NCBI GenBank assembly: GCA_051251645.1
Contig: JBPOEY010000001.1
Coordinates: 930,001 to 994,000, forward strand
Length of the DNA: 64,000 nt
Source of the DNA: Litorimonas sp051251645
GTDB taxonomy: Bacteria > Pseudomonadota > Alphaproteobacteria > Caulobacterales > Maricaulaceae
Reading direction: 5' to 3'
Below the pieces are notes generated by a model. The model had not been told where the DNA came from and searched no databases. It worked only from the letters and a program-made list of their open reading frames with translations. Shown in pieces: positions 33,720-42,519 of this stretch. Made by a program: the position numbers and the translations under genes. Within the stretch, counting starts at the first letter, position 1; each line of letters begins with the position of its first letter.

Positions 33720-34439
33720 TTGCAGTTCATCCATCTGGATAGCGTTGGCTCGACACAGGATGAGGCGCGCACGCTTTACACATCGGGTGAGCGCGGCCCG
33801 CTATGGGTGCGGGCGGATACTCAAACGCAAGGTCGTGGACGGCGTGACCGAACGTGGTCTAGCGTGTCTGGAAATTTGTTCGCCACGCTATTGCTGCCAA
33901 ATTCGACAGACCCATCACAGTCTGCTTTGCACGGATTTGCCGCATCTCTTGCAATTGCGGATACGTTGAGGACTTATGATCCGCAGCGTCCTGTCACACT
34001 GAAGTGGCCAAACGATGCCATGATTGGCGGGGCAAAGATCAGTGGTTTGTTGATTGAGCGAGAAGCGGAAGCTCTTCTGATCGGGATCGGCATCAACCTC
34101 ATATCTCACCCCAACAACACGCTCTACCCGGCGACGCATTTACTGCAGGAAATGAAGCCTGAAACTTTAGTCGCTGCTGAACCTCTTTTTACTGGGCCAG
34201 AATCAGTCCTCGCTCTTTTGTCTAGCCATGTGTTGCAACGGGTCGAAACTCTGCGCACGGAAGGATTTGATCCGATTCGTAAAGACTGGCTCGTTCACGC
34301 CCATCATCTTGGGAAATCAGTGACAGTGAATGGTCTCACGGGTGTATTCACAGACCTTGCACAGGATGGTGCGTTGTGTCTGATCCTGCCTGATGGCACA
34401 GAGAGCCGCGTCCATGCGGGCGACGTTGCCTTCGGATAA
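33720..34439 (+). CDS. birA: Biotin-[acetyl-CoA-carboxylase] ligase
   Basis: BirA attaches biotin to the carboxyl carrier protein of acetyl-CoA carboxylase. The 239-residue protein is the short form, lacking the N-terminal DNA-binding HTH, so it should be an enzyme and not a repressor. The catalytic core has STQDEA, TQGRGRRDRTW and LKWPNDAMIGGAKISGLLIE. The start is TTG at 33720. It ends four bases before coaX. The position after nuoN is common in Alphaproteobacteria. Confidence 0.93.
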   Translation: MQFIHLDSVGSTQDEARTLYTSGERGPLWVRADTQTQGRGRRDRTWSSVSGNLFATLLLPNSTDPSQSALHGFAASLAIADTLRTYDPQRPVTLKWPNDAMIGGAKISGLLIEREAEALLIGIGINLISHPNNTLYPATHLLQEMKPETLVAAEPLFTGPESVLALLSSHVLQRVETLRTEGFDPIRKDWLVHAHHLGKSVTVNGLTGVFTDLAQDGALCLILPDGTESRVHAGDVAFG

Positions 34440-34443
34440 ATCT

Positions 34444-35220
34444 ATGTTGCTTGTCATTGATACCGGGAACACTAACACGCTGTTCGCTATTCATGACGGC
34501 AAAGACTGGGTCGGGGAATGGCGCATCGCAACGGATGCGGCGCGCACAGCGGATGAATTCGCGGTCTGGTTATATCAGCTTCTAACCATGTCGGACTTGT
34601 CGTTTGAAGACATTCAAGGCTGCGTGATTTCAACGGTCGTGCCACAATCCTTGTTCAATCAACGTAATTTGGTTCGACGGCACTTAGGGGTCGAGCCACT
34701 CGTTGTTGGTGAACCCGGTGTCGAGCTTGGCATTGGAATTCGCGTAGATAATCCATCCTCCGTTGGGGCAGATCGGCTTGTGACTGTTTTGGGCGCGGTG
34801 CAATCTTATGACGGCCCGCTGATCATCGTCGATAGCGGCACGGCAACAACATTTGATATTGTTTCAGGGGATCGCCATTTTGAAGGCGGTATTATTTGCC
34901 CGGGCATCAATCTCTCTATGCGGGCGTTGCACGAAGCCGCAGCGCAATTACCGCGGATCGAGATCCGTAAGCCTGAGAGGGTGATTGGCAAGGATACCGT
35001 ATCCGCCATGCAATCCGGTGTGTTCTGGGGTTATATCGGCCTGATCGACGGGCTAGTAAGGCGCATTCGCGAAGAAGATGGGCGGGACTTTACCGTCATT
35101 GGAACAGGCGGCGTTGCCAGCCTGTTTGAAGGCGCGAGCAAAACAATCCAGCATTTTGATCCGAACTTAACGGTCCGGGGATTGCTGGAAATCTGGAAGT
35201 TGAATCGACCGAATGGCTAA
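34444..35220 (+). CDS. coaX: Type III pantothenate kinase
   Basis: CoaX phosphorylates pantothenate, the first step of CoA synthesis. The 258 residues have the N-terminal phosphate loop DTGNTNTLFAI, the GADRLV motif near 105 and DSGTATTFD near 128. The family is an ASKHA-fold enzyme needing a monovalent cation. ATG 34444 gives the standard start. It overlaps the RNase J gene by eight bases. Confidence 0.95.
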   Translation: MLLVIDTGNTNTLFAIHDGKDWVGEWRIATDAARTADEFAVWLYQLLTMSDLSFEDIQGCVISTVVPQSLFNQRNLVRRHLGVEPLVVGEPGVELGIGIRVDNPSSVGADRLVTVLGAVQSYDGPLIIVDSGTATTFDIVSGDRHFEGGIICPGINLSMRALHEAAAQLPRIEIRKPERVIGKDTVSAMQSGVFWGYIGLIDGLVRRIREEDGRDFTVIGTGGVASLFEGASKTIQHFDPNLTVRGLLEIWKLNRPNG

Positions 35221-36904
35221 TCAAAAAGACGAATTTGTATTCCTGCCATTGGGTGGGTCCGGCGAAATTGGGATGAACCTGAACCTGTTTGGGTATGGCC
35301 GACCGTCCAAACGCAAATGGGTCATAGTTGATATTGGTGTGACGTTTGGCAATGCGGAAACACCGGGCGTTGATATTATCATGCCTGATACGGCTTATAT
35401 CGAAGAGCATAAGCATGATTTGCTCGGCATCGTGCTAACGCATGCGCACGAAGATCATATGGGCGCTCTCGCGCGTTTATGGCCGCGTCTGCGTTGTCCC
35501 GTCTATGCGACACCCTTTACCATGTGGTTGGTCAAGGACCGCTTGGCGGAAGCCGGATTGCTCGACGAAGTCGAGCTGATTGAAATTCCGCTCAAGGGCA
35601 GCTTTGACCTCGGACCTTTCCAGTTTGATCTAATTTCGCTGACCCATTCTATTCCTGAACCGAACGCTCTCGCTATTCGCACAGAGCTCGGCATGGTGTT
35701 GCATACAGGCGATTGGAAGATTGATCCGAACCCGCAGATCGGTGAGGGCGTTGACGAAGACGCGCTCAAAGCAATTGGTGATGAAGGTGTTATTGCGATG
35801 ATTTGCGATAGTACCAATGTGTTCTCGCCGGGCTTTAGTGGATCTGAAGAGGGGGTCCGCAAAGAGCTGACCAAGGTGATCGGTGAGCATAAGGACCGCG
35901 GCATGGCGGTTGCGACCTTCGCGTCGAATGTCGCGCGCCTGCAATCGATCATGTATGCCGCCAAAGAGAACAAAAGGTCTGTCTGTCTGATTGGTCGGTC
36001 AATGAAACGTATGACTGCGGCGGCCAAGGCCGTTGGAATGCTCACCGATGTTGGACATATTCTATCAGAGGACGAAGCGTCCGCTATGCCTGCGGGGCAT
36101 GTTCTCTATCTTTGCACGGGAAGCCAAGGCGAACCGCGCGCGGCGCTATCGCGGATTGCAGAAGGGTCACACCGGACTGTTAAATTCAAATCTGGCGACG
36201 TTGTGATCTTCAGTTCCAAAATCATTCCTGGTAATGAGTTGGGTATCTTTGCCTTACAGAATGCTCTGGCCGACGATGGTGTGAAGATTATTACAGAAAA
36301 AGATCGTCCGATCCATGTGTCCGGCCACCCGAATCGTGATGAGCTTAAGACGATGTATGAATGGGTCCGGCCAGAGGTCGCGATCCCGGTTCACGGCGAG
36401 CGGCGCCATCTGTTAGAGCATGCCCGGTTTGCGAAAACTGTCGGCGCAACAACGTCTATTCCTGGCCGGAATGGCGAAATGATCCGGCTGGCCCCTAATG
36501 GCCCTAAAGTCATTGATATTGTCCCAACGGGCCGTCTTTATGAAGATGGCGGGAAGATCGTGTCCTCAACAGATGACGGCATGCGTTTGCGCCGTAAAAT
36601 GGCCTATGCGGGTCATGTTGCTGTCAGTGTCGTAATCAATGAAAAAGGTCGCCTAATCAGCGGGCCAGAGCCCCGCATCAGTGGCTTTCCAGAAGGTGAG
36701 AATGGTGTTGTCATGGATGAGTTGCTCGATGCCGTTGCAGATATGGCCGAGCGGGCATTTAATGAACTTGCCCCGCGCGCGCGCAAGGATTTGGATGCCA
36801 TTGAAGAAAAGCTGCGCGGTCGAGTTAAACGCGTTGTTCGTAACATGACTGACAAACGCTCTATCGTCGAAATCCACGCACATATGGTCAAAGGAGCCGG
36901 ATAA
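35213..36904 (+). CDS. rnj: Ribonuclease J
   Basis: RNase J is a metallo-beta-lactamase ribonuclease with 5' exonuclease activity, used in mRNA decay and rRNA maturation. The 563-residue protein has the metal motif His77, His79, Asp81 and His82 in THAHEDHMG. The HSIPEP, HTGDWK and beta-CASP HVSGHPNRDEL motifs follow. The C-terminal domain is present. It overlaps coaX by eight bases; its 3' end contains the AAAGGAG site of the next gene. Confidence 0.95.
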   Translation: MANQKDEFVFLPLGGSGEIGMNLNLFGYGRPSKRKWVIVDIGVTFGNAETPGVDIIMPDTAYIEEHKHDLLGIVLTHAHEDHMGALARLWPRLRCPVYATPFTMWLVKDRLAEAGLLDEVELIEIPLKGSFDLGPFQFDLISLTHSIPEPNALAIRTELGMVLHTGDWKIDPNPQIGEGVDEDALKAIGDEGVIAMICDSTNVFSPGFSGSEEGVRKELTKVIGEHKDRGMAVATFASNVARLQSIMYAAKENKRSVCLIGRSMKRMTAAAKAVGMLTDVGHILSEDEASAMPAGHVLYLCTGSQGEPRAALSRIAEGSHRTVKFKSGDVVIFSSKIIPGNELGIFALQNALADDGVKIITEKDRPIHVSGHPNRDELKTMYEWVRPEVAIPVHGERRHLLEHARFAKTVGATTSIPGRNGEMIRLAPNGPKVIDIVPTGRLYEDGGKIVSSTDDGMRLRRKMAYAGHVAVSVVINEKGRLISGPEPRISGFPEGENGVVMDELLDAVADMAERAFNELAPRARKDLDAIEEKLRGRVKRVVRNMTDKRSIVEIHAHMVKGAG

Positions 36905-37321
36905 ATGATCGGTCCGCTCAACCATGTTGGGGTCGCTGTTCCGGATATTCGCAAGGCGATCGAATTTTACCGTGATGTGCTTGGCGCCACTGATATTACG
37001 GAGCCACAGCCGCTGCCGCCGCAAGGGGTGAGCTACGCTTTTGTAACACTGCCAAGCGGACAGATTGAGCTGATTGAACCCTATGGTGAAAAATCACCGA
37101 TCCTGAAGTTTCTAGACCGTAATCCCAAAGGCGGGCAGCATCATGTCTGTTTCGAAGTCGACGACATTCATCTCGCGAAATCGACGATGGAAGCGCGCGG
37201 CATGCGCGTTTTGAATGAACCGCGTATCGGTGCGCATGGCACGCTCGTTGTGTTCCTCCATCCCGGAGATAGTGGGGGTGTGCTAATCGAACTCATGGAA
37301 ACTCCCGAGGTTGAGCATTAG
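36905..37321 (+). CDS. mce: Methylmalonyl-CoA epimerase
   Basis: The 138-residue protein is a VOC-fold epimerase interconverting the two methylmalonyl-CoA stereoisomers, used in propionate and odd-chain or branched-chain catabolism. It begins LNHVGVAVPDIRKAIEFY, with HHVCFEVDDI near 79 and the metal ligands His, His and Glu spread over the fold. The start follows the rnj stop directly. Its conserved position beside RNase J and DUF1467 is common in Alphaproteobacteria, so the context supports the call. Confidence 0.9.
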   Translation: MIGPLNHVGVAVPDIRKAIEFYRDVLGATDITEPQPLPPQGVSYAFVTLPSGQIELIEPYGEKSPILKFLDRNPKGGQHHVCFEVDDIHLAKSTMEARGMRVLNEPRIGAHGTLVVFLHPGDSGGVLIELMETPEVEH

Positions 37322-37330
37322 GCAACGGTC

Positions 37331-37606
37331 ATGAATTGGTTCACGGGTCTTGCGTCGTTTCTCATCCTTTGGTGGCTTTCGCTCTTTATTGTCCTTCCAT
37401 TCGGCGTTCGGGGGCAGGCCGAGGACGATTCGGTCGAGCCGGGAACAGAGCCAGGCGCGCCCGTGCGTCCCCGTATGGTTCGCAAGGCGCTATGGGCGAC
37501 CGGGCTTGCTATTGTGTTCTTCCTGCTGCTCAACTGGATATTATCGACCGGATGGCTGACATGGGAGCGGATGGGTGTGATATTCGGGCTGGGTCCTGAT
37601 AGTTAG
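37331..37606 (+). CDS. DUF1467-family membrane protein
   Basis: This 91-residue protein has two hydrophobic segments, about 5-25 and 58-75, and the conserved pattern WWLSLFIVLPFGVRGQ. DUF1467 proteins are small, widely kept in Alphaproteobacteria and usually sit between mce and proS, as here. Function is unknown. It starts nine bases after mce. Confidence 0.85.
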   Translation: MNWFTGLASFLILWWLSLFIVLPFGVRGQAEDDSVEPGTEPGAPVRPRMVRKALWATGLAIVFFLLLNWILSTGWLTWERMGVIFGLGPDS

Positions 37607-37628
37607 CCAGTGTCATTTGAAATTCCCT

Positions 37629-37658
37629 GCAAGCGCTCGCTTGCTCGTTGGCGAGTGC
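37629..37658 (+). other. Competing hairpins in the proS leader
   Basis: GCAAGC (37629-37634) pairs with GCTTGC (37639-37644). The overlapping segment GCGCTCGC (37633-37640) can instead pair with GCGAGTGC (37651-37658), with one G-U pair. The two foldings exclude each other, as in an attenuator or a riboregulator, and lie 18 nt before the proS ATG. No T-rich tract follows, so it is not a classical terminator. Confidence 0.3.
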
Positions 37659-37675
37659 ACCGCTAAGCGCGCATA

Positions 37676-38992
37676 ATGCGACTCTCACGCTATTTCCTTC
37701 CTCTTCTTAAAGAGACCCCGTCGGATGCGACGATTGCCAGCCATCAGCTGATGTTGCGTGCGGGGATGGTCCGGCAAAATAGTGCCGGTATCTACACCTG
37801 GCTTCCGCTCGGATTTAAAGTTCTTAAGAAGATCGAACAAATTGTTCGGGAAGAACAAAACCGGGCAGGCGCAGTCGAAATGCTGATGCCGACGATACAA
37901 TCTGCAGATTTGTGGAAACAATCTGGGCGTTACGACGCATATGGTCCGGAAATGTTGCGGATTACGGATCGTCATGACCGTGACATGCTGTTTGGGCCGA
38001 CCAACGAAGAAATGATAACAGATGTGTTTTCGTCTGATGTGCGATCCTACAAAGATTTACCCAAAATGCTGTACCATGTGCAGTGGAAATTCCGCGATGA
38101 ACGGCGTCCACGCTTTGGTGTGATGCGCGGACGTGAGTTCCTTATGAAGGATGCTTATAGTTTTGATCTCACGCCTGAAGACGCACGCAGAAGCTACAAT
38201 AAGATGTTCGTCGCTTATTTAAACACGTTCGACCGACTCGGCCTCAAGGCTATTCCGGTCCGCGCGGATACGGGCCCAATCGGCGGTGATCTATCGCATG
38301 AATTTGTGATCTTGGCCGATAGCGGTGAAAGCGCCGTTTATGCTCACCGTGATTTGGTCGAAATGGACGCGCCCGGAGTCGATATTGATTTTGACGGTGA
38401 TCTGCAGGCAATCGTGGATCAACGCACGGCGCTTTATGCGGCTGCAGATGAGATGCATGATCCAGATGAATTCGCAGCAATCCCTGAAGAAAAACAAATG
38501 GAAGCGCGCGGCATTGAAGTCGGTCATATTTTCTATTTTGGCACGAAATATTCAGAGCCTTTCAATGCGAAAGTTCAAGGCCAAGACGGCAAGCCGACTT
38601 CTGTCGAAATGGGCAGCTACGGCATTGGTGTGTCGCGTCTTGTTGGCGGTATTATCGAAGCGAGCCATGATGATAATGGGATCATTTGGCCCGATGAAGT
38701 GTCGCCATTCGATGTCGGTATCATCAATTTGAAGGCGGGAGATGAGGCGTGCGACCGCGTTGCGGGTGACCTCTATGACAAGATGGTCGCGGCAGGTCTC
38801 GACCCCCTATATGATGACACATCAGACCGGGGCGGAGTCAAATTCTCGCGCATGGACCTGATTGGACTGCCTTGGCAAATTGTGATCGGACCGCGTGGTT
38901 TGAAAGAGGGTGTCGTTGAAATGAAACATCGTCGGTCGGGTGAACGAGAAAGTCTTTCTCCCGAAGCGGCTCTGGCTAAGCTAATAAACTAA
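37676..38992 (+). CDS. proS: Prolyl-tRNA synthetase, short type
   Basis: ProRS charges tRNA-Pro. The 438-residue protein is a class II synthetase lacking the internal editing domain, typical for Alphaproteobacteria. Motif 2 is KFRDERRPRFGVMRGREFLMKDAYSF, described by its FRDE and its RGREF near 155. Motif 3 appears as MGSYGIGVSRLVGGIIE near 310. The anticodon-binding domain follows to the end. It is 69 nt after the DUF1467 gene and three bases before lolC/E. Confidence 0.95.
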   Translation: MRLSRYFLPLLKETPSDATIASHQLMLRAGMVRQNSAGIYTWLPLGFKVLKKIEQIVREEQNRAGAVEMLMPTIQSADLWKQSGRYDAYGPEMLRITDRHDRDMLFGPTNEEMITDVFSSDVRSYKDLPKMLYHVQWKFRDERRPRFGVMRGREFLMKDAYSFDLTPEDARRSYNKMFVAYLNTFDRLGLKAIPVRADTGPIGGDLSHEFVILADSGESAVYAHRDLVEMDAPGVDIDFDGDLQAIVDQRTALYAAADEMHDPDEFAAIPEEKQMEARGIEVGHIFYFGTKYSEPFNAKVQGQDGKPTSVEMGSYGIGVSRLVGGIIEASHDDNGIIWPDEVSPFDVGIINLKAGDEACDRVAGDLYDKMVAAGLDPLYDDTSDRGGVKFSRMDLIGLPWQIVIGPRGLKEGVVEMKHRRSGERESLSPEAALAKLIN

Positions 38993-38995
38993 ACC

Positions 38996-40285
38996 ATGGC
39001 CGAGGTTTCTCAAAACGCCCCATTCGGGTCTGTCGAGCGCAAGATTTCGATGCGCTATTTGCGTGCCAAGAAGACAAATGGCGGCGTTGGCTTTATTGCT
39101 GTCATCAGCTTCACTTGCATCATGCTCGCCATTGCCGCGATGATTACTATTATGTCGATCATGAACGGCTTTCGGGCTGATATGATCCGCCTGACTATCG
39201 GCAGTGAAGGTCACATTTATGTGCAGTCTGTGCAGCCGGACATCACTGTCGCTGAAATTGAAGCGCTAGAGCAGCGAATGCAGGCTATTCCGGGTGTCGA
39301 AAATGCGTTCCAGTTCACCCAGCATTTTACGGGTGTTCAGGCCAACGGCCAATTTGCATTGGCGCAAGTCATCGGGATCGCCAAAGATGATTTGATGGCA
39401 TTTGAGCTAATTGCGGACGGCGTCATTCAAGGGGACCTTCGCTCGTTAGGCGAAGGCGAGGGCTCTGATCAGGCGATTGCCATTGGCTCAGCCATGGCGA
39501 CTGGCCTTGGGCTTCAAGTTGGTGACCGTTTACTGGTCTACTCACCGCGCACGCGTCAGACGATTTCAGGCGCGGTTCCCGTTCGTAAAACTTATACGAT
39601 TGGTGCGATTTTTGATGTTGGTCTATTTGTGACCAACCAAACGTATATTTATATGGATTTAGACGAAGCAACGCTGTTGTTTGAAGCTGGTGAAGTTCAG
39701 GGCGATATCCAACTGAGGCTTGAAGATCCTGACGAGATCGATGACTTACGCTCGGAGATATTTGATCAAGCGGGGCAGCCGATCCGGCAAATGACGTGGA
39801 AAGACCGCAATCAATCGACGGCGAGCGCACTGCGGGTCGAACAAGTGGCAATGCGTTTGATCTTTATGATTGTCGTGATCATCGCCGCATTCCCTGTGCT
39901 GGCCTCTATGATAATGCTGGTGAAAAACAAGTCACGCGATATTGCGATCTTGCGCACCATCGGCATGACACGCGCCGGTATTCTTCGGGTTTTCTTGATG
40001 AGCGGCGCCACAGTCGGAATTCTTGGAACGTTAGTGGGGTTGATCGTTGGCGTATTATTCTGTTTGAATTTATACTCGATCCAACTGTTCATCGAAGGCA
40101 TCATGGGCGTACAATTGTTCCCGCAGGACGTTTACCAACTGACAGACCGTATTCCCGTTAAGATCGTTTGGACCGAGGTCACGTCTGTCGCCTTATGGGG
40201 CTTTATGATTTCCGCAATGGCGGTGTTCTGGCCCGCTTGGCAGGCCTCTAAGATCGATCCGGTAGAGGCCTTACGTTATGACTAG
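38996..40285 (+). CDS. LolC/LolE-family lipoprotein-releasing permease
   Basis: This 429-residue inner-membrane permease has four TM segments, near 30-55, 282-310, 330-355 and 385-410, and the N-terminal motif ISMRYLRAKK. With LolD it forms the ABC complex that releases outer-membrane lipoproteins to LolA. Only one permease gene is present beside lolD, so a homodimeric LolF-type arrangement is likely; this is an inference, since a second gene could lie elsewhere. It overlaps lolD by eight bases. Confidence 0.9.
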   Translation: MAEVSQNAPFGSVERKISMRYLRAKKTNGGVGFIAVISFTCIMLAIAAMITIMSIMNGFRADMIRLTIGSEGHIYVQSVQPDITVAEIEALEQRMQAIPGVENAFQFTQHFTGVQANGQFALAQVIGIAKDDLMAFELIADGVIQGDLRSLGEGEGSDQAIAIGSAMATGLGLQVGDRLLVYSPRTRQTISGAVPVRKTYTIGAIFDVGLFVTNQTYIYMDLDEATLLFEAGEVQGDIQLRLEDPDEIDDLRSEIFDQAGQPIRQMTWKDRNQSTASALRVEQVAMRLIFMIVVIIAAFPVLASMIMLVKNKSRDIAILRTIGMTRAGILRVFLMSGATVGILGTLVGLIVGVLFCLNLYSIQLFIEGIMGVQLFPQDVYQLTDRIPVKIVWTEVTSVALWGFMISAMAVFWPAWQASKIDPVEALRYD

Positions 40286-40979
40286 GCCCGTTCTTTCTGT
40301 TCGCAATCTACATCGTTCCTATAAGTCCGGCGGTGGTTTGCTGAAGGTTCTCGCCGGGGCTGACATTGACATTTTTCCGGGTGAAATGGTCGGTCTAATT
40401 GGACCGTCAGGATCAGGTAAGTCGACCTTGCTGCATGCGGCGGGCCTGCTTGAGAAACCCAATGCGGGTGAAGTCTTTATCAATGGCCGCGAATGTTTGA
40501 AGCTGCCGGACGATGAACGCACCGCGATCCGGCGCGAACGGATCGGTATGGTCTATCAATTCCATCACTTGCAAAAGGAATTCACCGCAGAAGAAAATGT
40601 GATGATCCCGCAGATGATCGCCGGCAAGACCTCGCGGACGGCGCGGGCAGAATCCCAACGTCTTTTGATGGCAATGGGGCTGGGCGAACGTATGACACAC
40701 CGGCCCAGTCAAATGTCTGGTGGTGAACAACAGCGTGTTGCGATTGCGCGCGCCCTTGCCAATAGACCGCAGGTTCTGCTGTCTGATGAGCCAACAGGTA
40801 ACCTTGATCCAGCGACGAGTGCCGTCGTTTTTGATCAGCTTTACCAGCTCACCCGTCAGGAGGGCGTTGCGGCCCTTGTCGCGACTCACAACATGCAACT
40901 TGCGAGCTATATGGATCGTTTGTTGACCGTCCGCGAAGGCATGGTTGTGCCGTTTATTCCGGCGCCTGTTTCTTACTGA
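40278..40979 (+). CDS. lolD: LolD, lipoprotein-releasing ATPase
   Basis: LolD is the ATPase of the lipoprotein release system. The 233 residues carry Walker A GPSGSGKST near 41-49, the signature MSGGEQQRVAIARAL near 143, and Walker B VLLSDEPTGNLDP near 170. The gene overlaps the permease by eight bases. Its last 26 bases overlap the convergent amino-acid permease gene's 3' end. The C-terminus is PFIPAPVSY. Confidence 0.96.
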   Translation: MTRPVLSVRNLHRSYKSGGGLLKVLAGADIDIFPGEMVGLIGPSGSGKSTLLHAAGLLEKPNAGEVFINGRECLKLPDDERTAIRRERIGMVYQFHHLQKEFTAEENVMIPQMIAGKTSRTARAESQRLLMAMGLGERMTHRPSQMSGGEQQRVAIARALANRPQVLLSDEPTGNLDPATSAVVFDQLYQLTRQEGVAALVATHNMQLASYMDRLLTVREGMVVPFIPAPVSY

Positions 40980-42261
40980 TCACGTAGAACACCAAGCCCA
41001 CGCCAATCAAAAAGAGCGCCGCGACGGCTGTCTTGGGTGATGTCGTAACGACATAAATCAATGTGAAGGCCGTAATCGCTAAATAGATCAGCGGAATAAG
41101 GGGATAGGCCGGAACCTTAAACGGGATCTCCGCCTTCGGCTCTTTCCTGCGTAGAATGAACAGTCCCAGCACCGCTAATAAGCTGTTGAAGGCTAAGAGG
41201 CTGCCCGCGAACACAATAATTGTCTCGAACGTCTGTGTAAGGACAAAGAACGTCGCGATTCCGCTTTGGAGCCAAACCGCATTGCGCGGAACCCCGTCTG
41301 CATTAGTTTTTGCTAACCAGCGAAGCGGATGAAAGTCTTCCCCGATGGCCTGCAATGCGCGCGGCCCCGCGAGCGTCATGGCTGAGACGGTGCTAATCAG
41401 CAGAAGGGCAAGCATACCGCCAGCGATTCGACCGCCGCCATCTCCGAAAATACCCCGCGCCGCAATATAACCAATTTCGACTTCCCCGCGCATAGACTCT
41501 ATCGGGGCTGCACGGAGAAAAACGACGTGAAGCAGAATATAGAGAATGGCGACCAAGAGGGTGCCTTTGAGCAAGATGCCAGGCAGCGATTTTTGCGGCT
41601 CGGCTAATTCCCCTGAAATATAGGTCGCTGCATTCCAGCCTGTGTAAGCATAAGCCACATAGATGAGGGATACCGCGAAGGCGGGCGAGAGTAGGATCGC
41701 CCCGTCTTCGGATTGTGGCAGGAACGAGATCGGTTGCGGGTCCTGCACAAGGAACAGGCCTGCGGCGATGAATGCGATGATGAGAACCACTTTGATGGCC
41801 GTCAATCCGGTCTGTGAGTTTCCTGACATGCGCCGCGATCGCCCGTGTAGATTGCCCATTGTTAAGACTAGTGCGACCGCAATCGCCGTTTGCATCCTAG
41901 GGGTCATGTCCCACGGAAATACAGCGGCCATATATTTGGAAAAGGCGATCGCGACGGCGGCAATCGGGGCCGCAAACCCAATTGTTGCAGAAACCCATCC
42001 AGACACAAATCCGGCGGCAGGATGATAAATCTCACCGAGGAAATTATACTCGCCGCCAGATCGGGGGAGGCGGGTCCCGAGCTCAGCGTAGCTTAGCGCT
42101 CCGCAGAGGGCTGCTACACCCCCGATAATCCAGAGCATCAGGATCGCAAAAGGCGATGTAATATCGAGAAGCTGAAAGCCGAGCGAAGTGAACACGCCTG
42201 TGCCGATCATATTGGCAATGATGACGGCCATGGCCGTGCGCGGGCGGAAGGTGGCGCTCAT
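40954..42261 (-). CDS. APC-family amino-acid permease
   Basis: The 435-residue protein has about 12 TM helices and belongs to the amino-acid/polyamine/organocation superfamily. Early motifs include ANMIGTGVFTSLGF in TM1, with the unwound Gly-Thr-Gly, and YAELGTRLPRSGGEYNF. It is likely a proton- or exchange-coupled amino-acid transporter. The substrate cannot be told. It runs against the lolD gene with a 26-nt 3' overlap. The 5' end faces the LexA-type box region of the dnaE promoter about 100 nt away. Confidence 0.88.
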   Translation of the reverse strand: MSATFRPRTAMAVIIANMIGTGVFTSLGFQLLDITSPFAILMLWIIGGVAALCGALSYAELGTRLPRSGGEYNFLGEIYHPAAGFVSGWVSATIGFAAPIAAVAIAFSKYMAAVFPWDMTPRMQTAIAVALVLTMGNLHGRSRRMSGNSQTGLTAIKVVLIIAFIAAGLFLVQDPQPISFLPQSEDGAILLSPAFAVSLIYVAYAYTGWNAATYISGELAEPQKSLPGILLKGTLLVAILYILLHVVFLRAAPIESMRGEVEIGYIAARGIFGDGGGRIAGGMLALLLISTVSAMTLAGPRALQAIGEDFHPLRWLAKTNADGVPRNAVWLQSGIATFFVLTQTFETIIVFAGSLLAFNSLLAVLGLFILRRKEPKAEIPFKVPAYPLIPLIYLAITAFTLIYVVTTSPKTAVAALFLIGVGLVFYVISKKQAPE

Positions 42262-42351
42262 ATGTTCAACGTGTGGGCCAAGGCGTCATAAGGCAAGCAC
42301 GCACTTATCCACACGGGATGACCCCGAATCAGGGAAAGAATTCCTAATCCG

Positions 42352-42357
42352 TTGACA
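42352..42357 (+). promoter_or_regulatory. Probable -35 element of the small-ORF/dnaE promoter
   Basis: The hexamer TTGACA matches the sigma-70-type -35 consensus. It lies 59 nt before the start of the small ORF. No clean -10 hexamer is seen 16-18 nt downstream; the best positions overlap the LexA-type box. Weak -10 sequences are common in Alphaproteobacteria. Confidence 0.5.
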
Positions 42358-42360
42358 TAA

Positions 42361-42375
42361 GAACAAAGATAGAAC
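42361..42375 (+). promoter_or_regulatory. LexA-type (SOS) box, GAAC-N7-GAAC
   Basis: GAACAAAGATAGAAC has two direct GAAC repeats seven bases apart, the operator form bound by alphaproteobacterial LexA (the complement reads GTTC-N7-GTTC). A third GAAC follows at 42377-42380. The box starts three bases after a TTGACA hexamer, so bound LexA would block RNA polymerase. The match is exact but short, so it could be chance. Confidence 0.65.
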
Positions 42376-42415
42376 AGAACAAAGTGGCAACATAGGAAGA
42401 GAAAAGGGGATAACC

Positions 42416-42511
42416 ATGATGAAGCAGTTCGCGCAGGACCTCGGAGCCGCTATTGTTCTGGCAGCATTCGTAACCGTTATGTCAGTTTGGATGATGGTAA
42501 TTGGAGGATAG
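42416..42511 (+). CDS. Small single-TM protein (31 aa), SidA-like candidate
   Basis: A 31-codon ORF starts with two ATGs (42416 and 42419). AGGGGA at 42405-42410 gives proper spacing to either. The product has a polar head MMKQFAQD and one hydrophobic helix from about residue 9 to 29, rich in Ala, Val and Met with one Trp. Its position, size and LexA-type operator resemble Caulobacter SidA, a 29-residue SOS-induced inner-membrane inhibitor of division acting on FtsW. Sequence homology is not shown. The ORF end carries the GGAGGA site for dnaE, so translation may be coupled. Confidence 0.65.
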   Translation: MMKQFAQDLGAAIVLAAFVTVMSVWMMVIGG

Positions 42512-42519
42512 TTTCGCCC

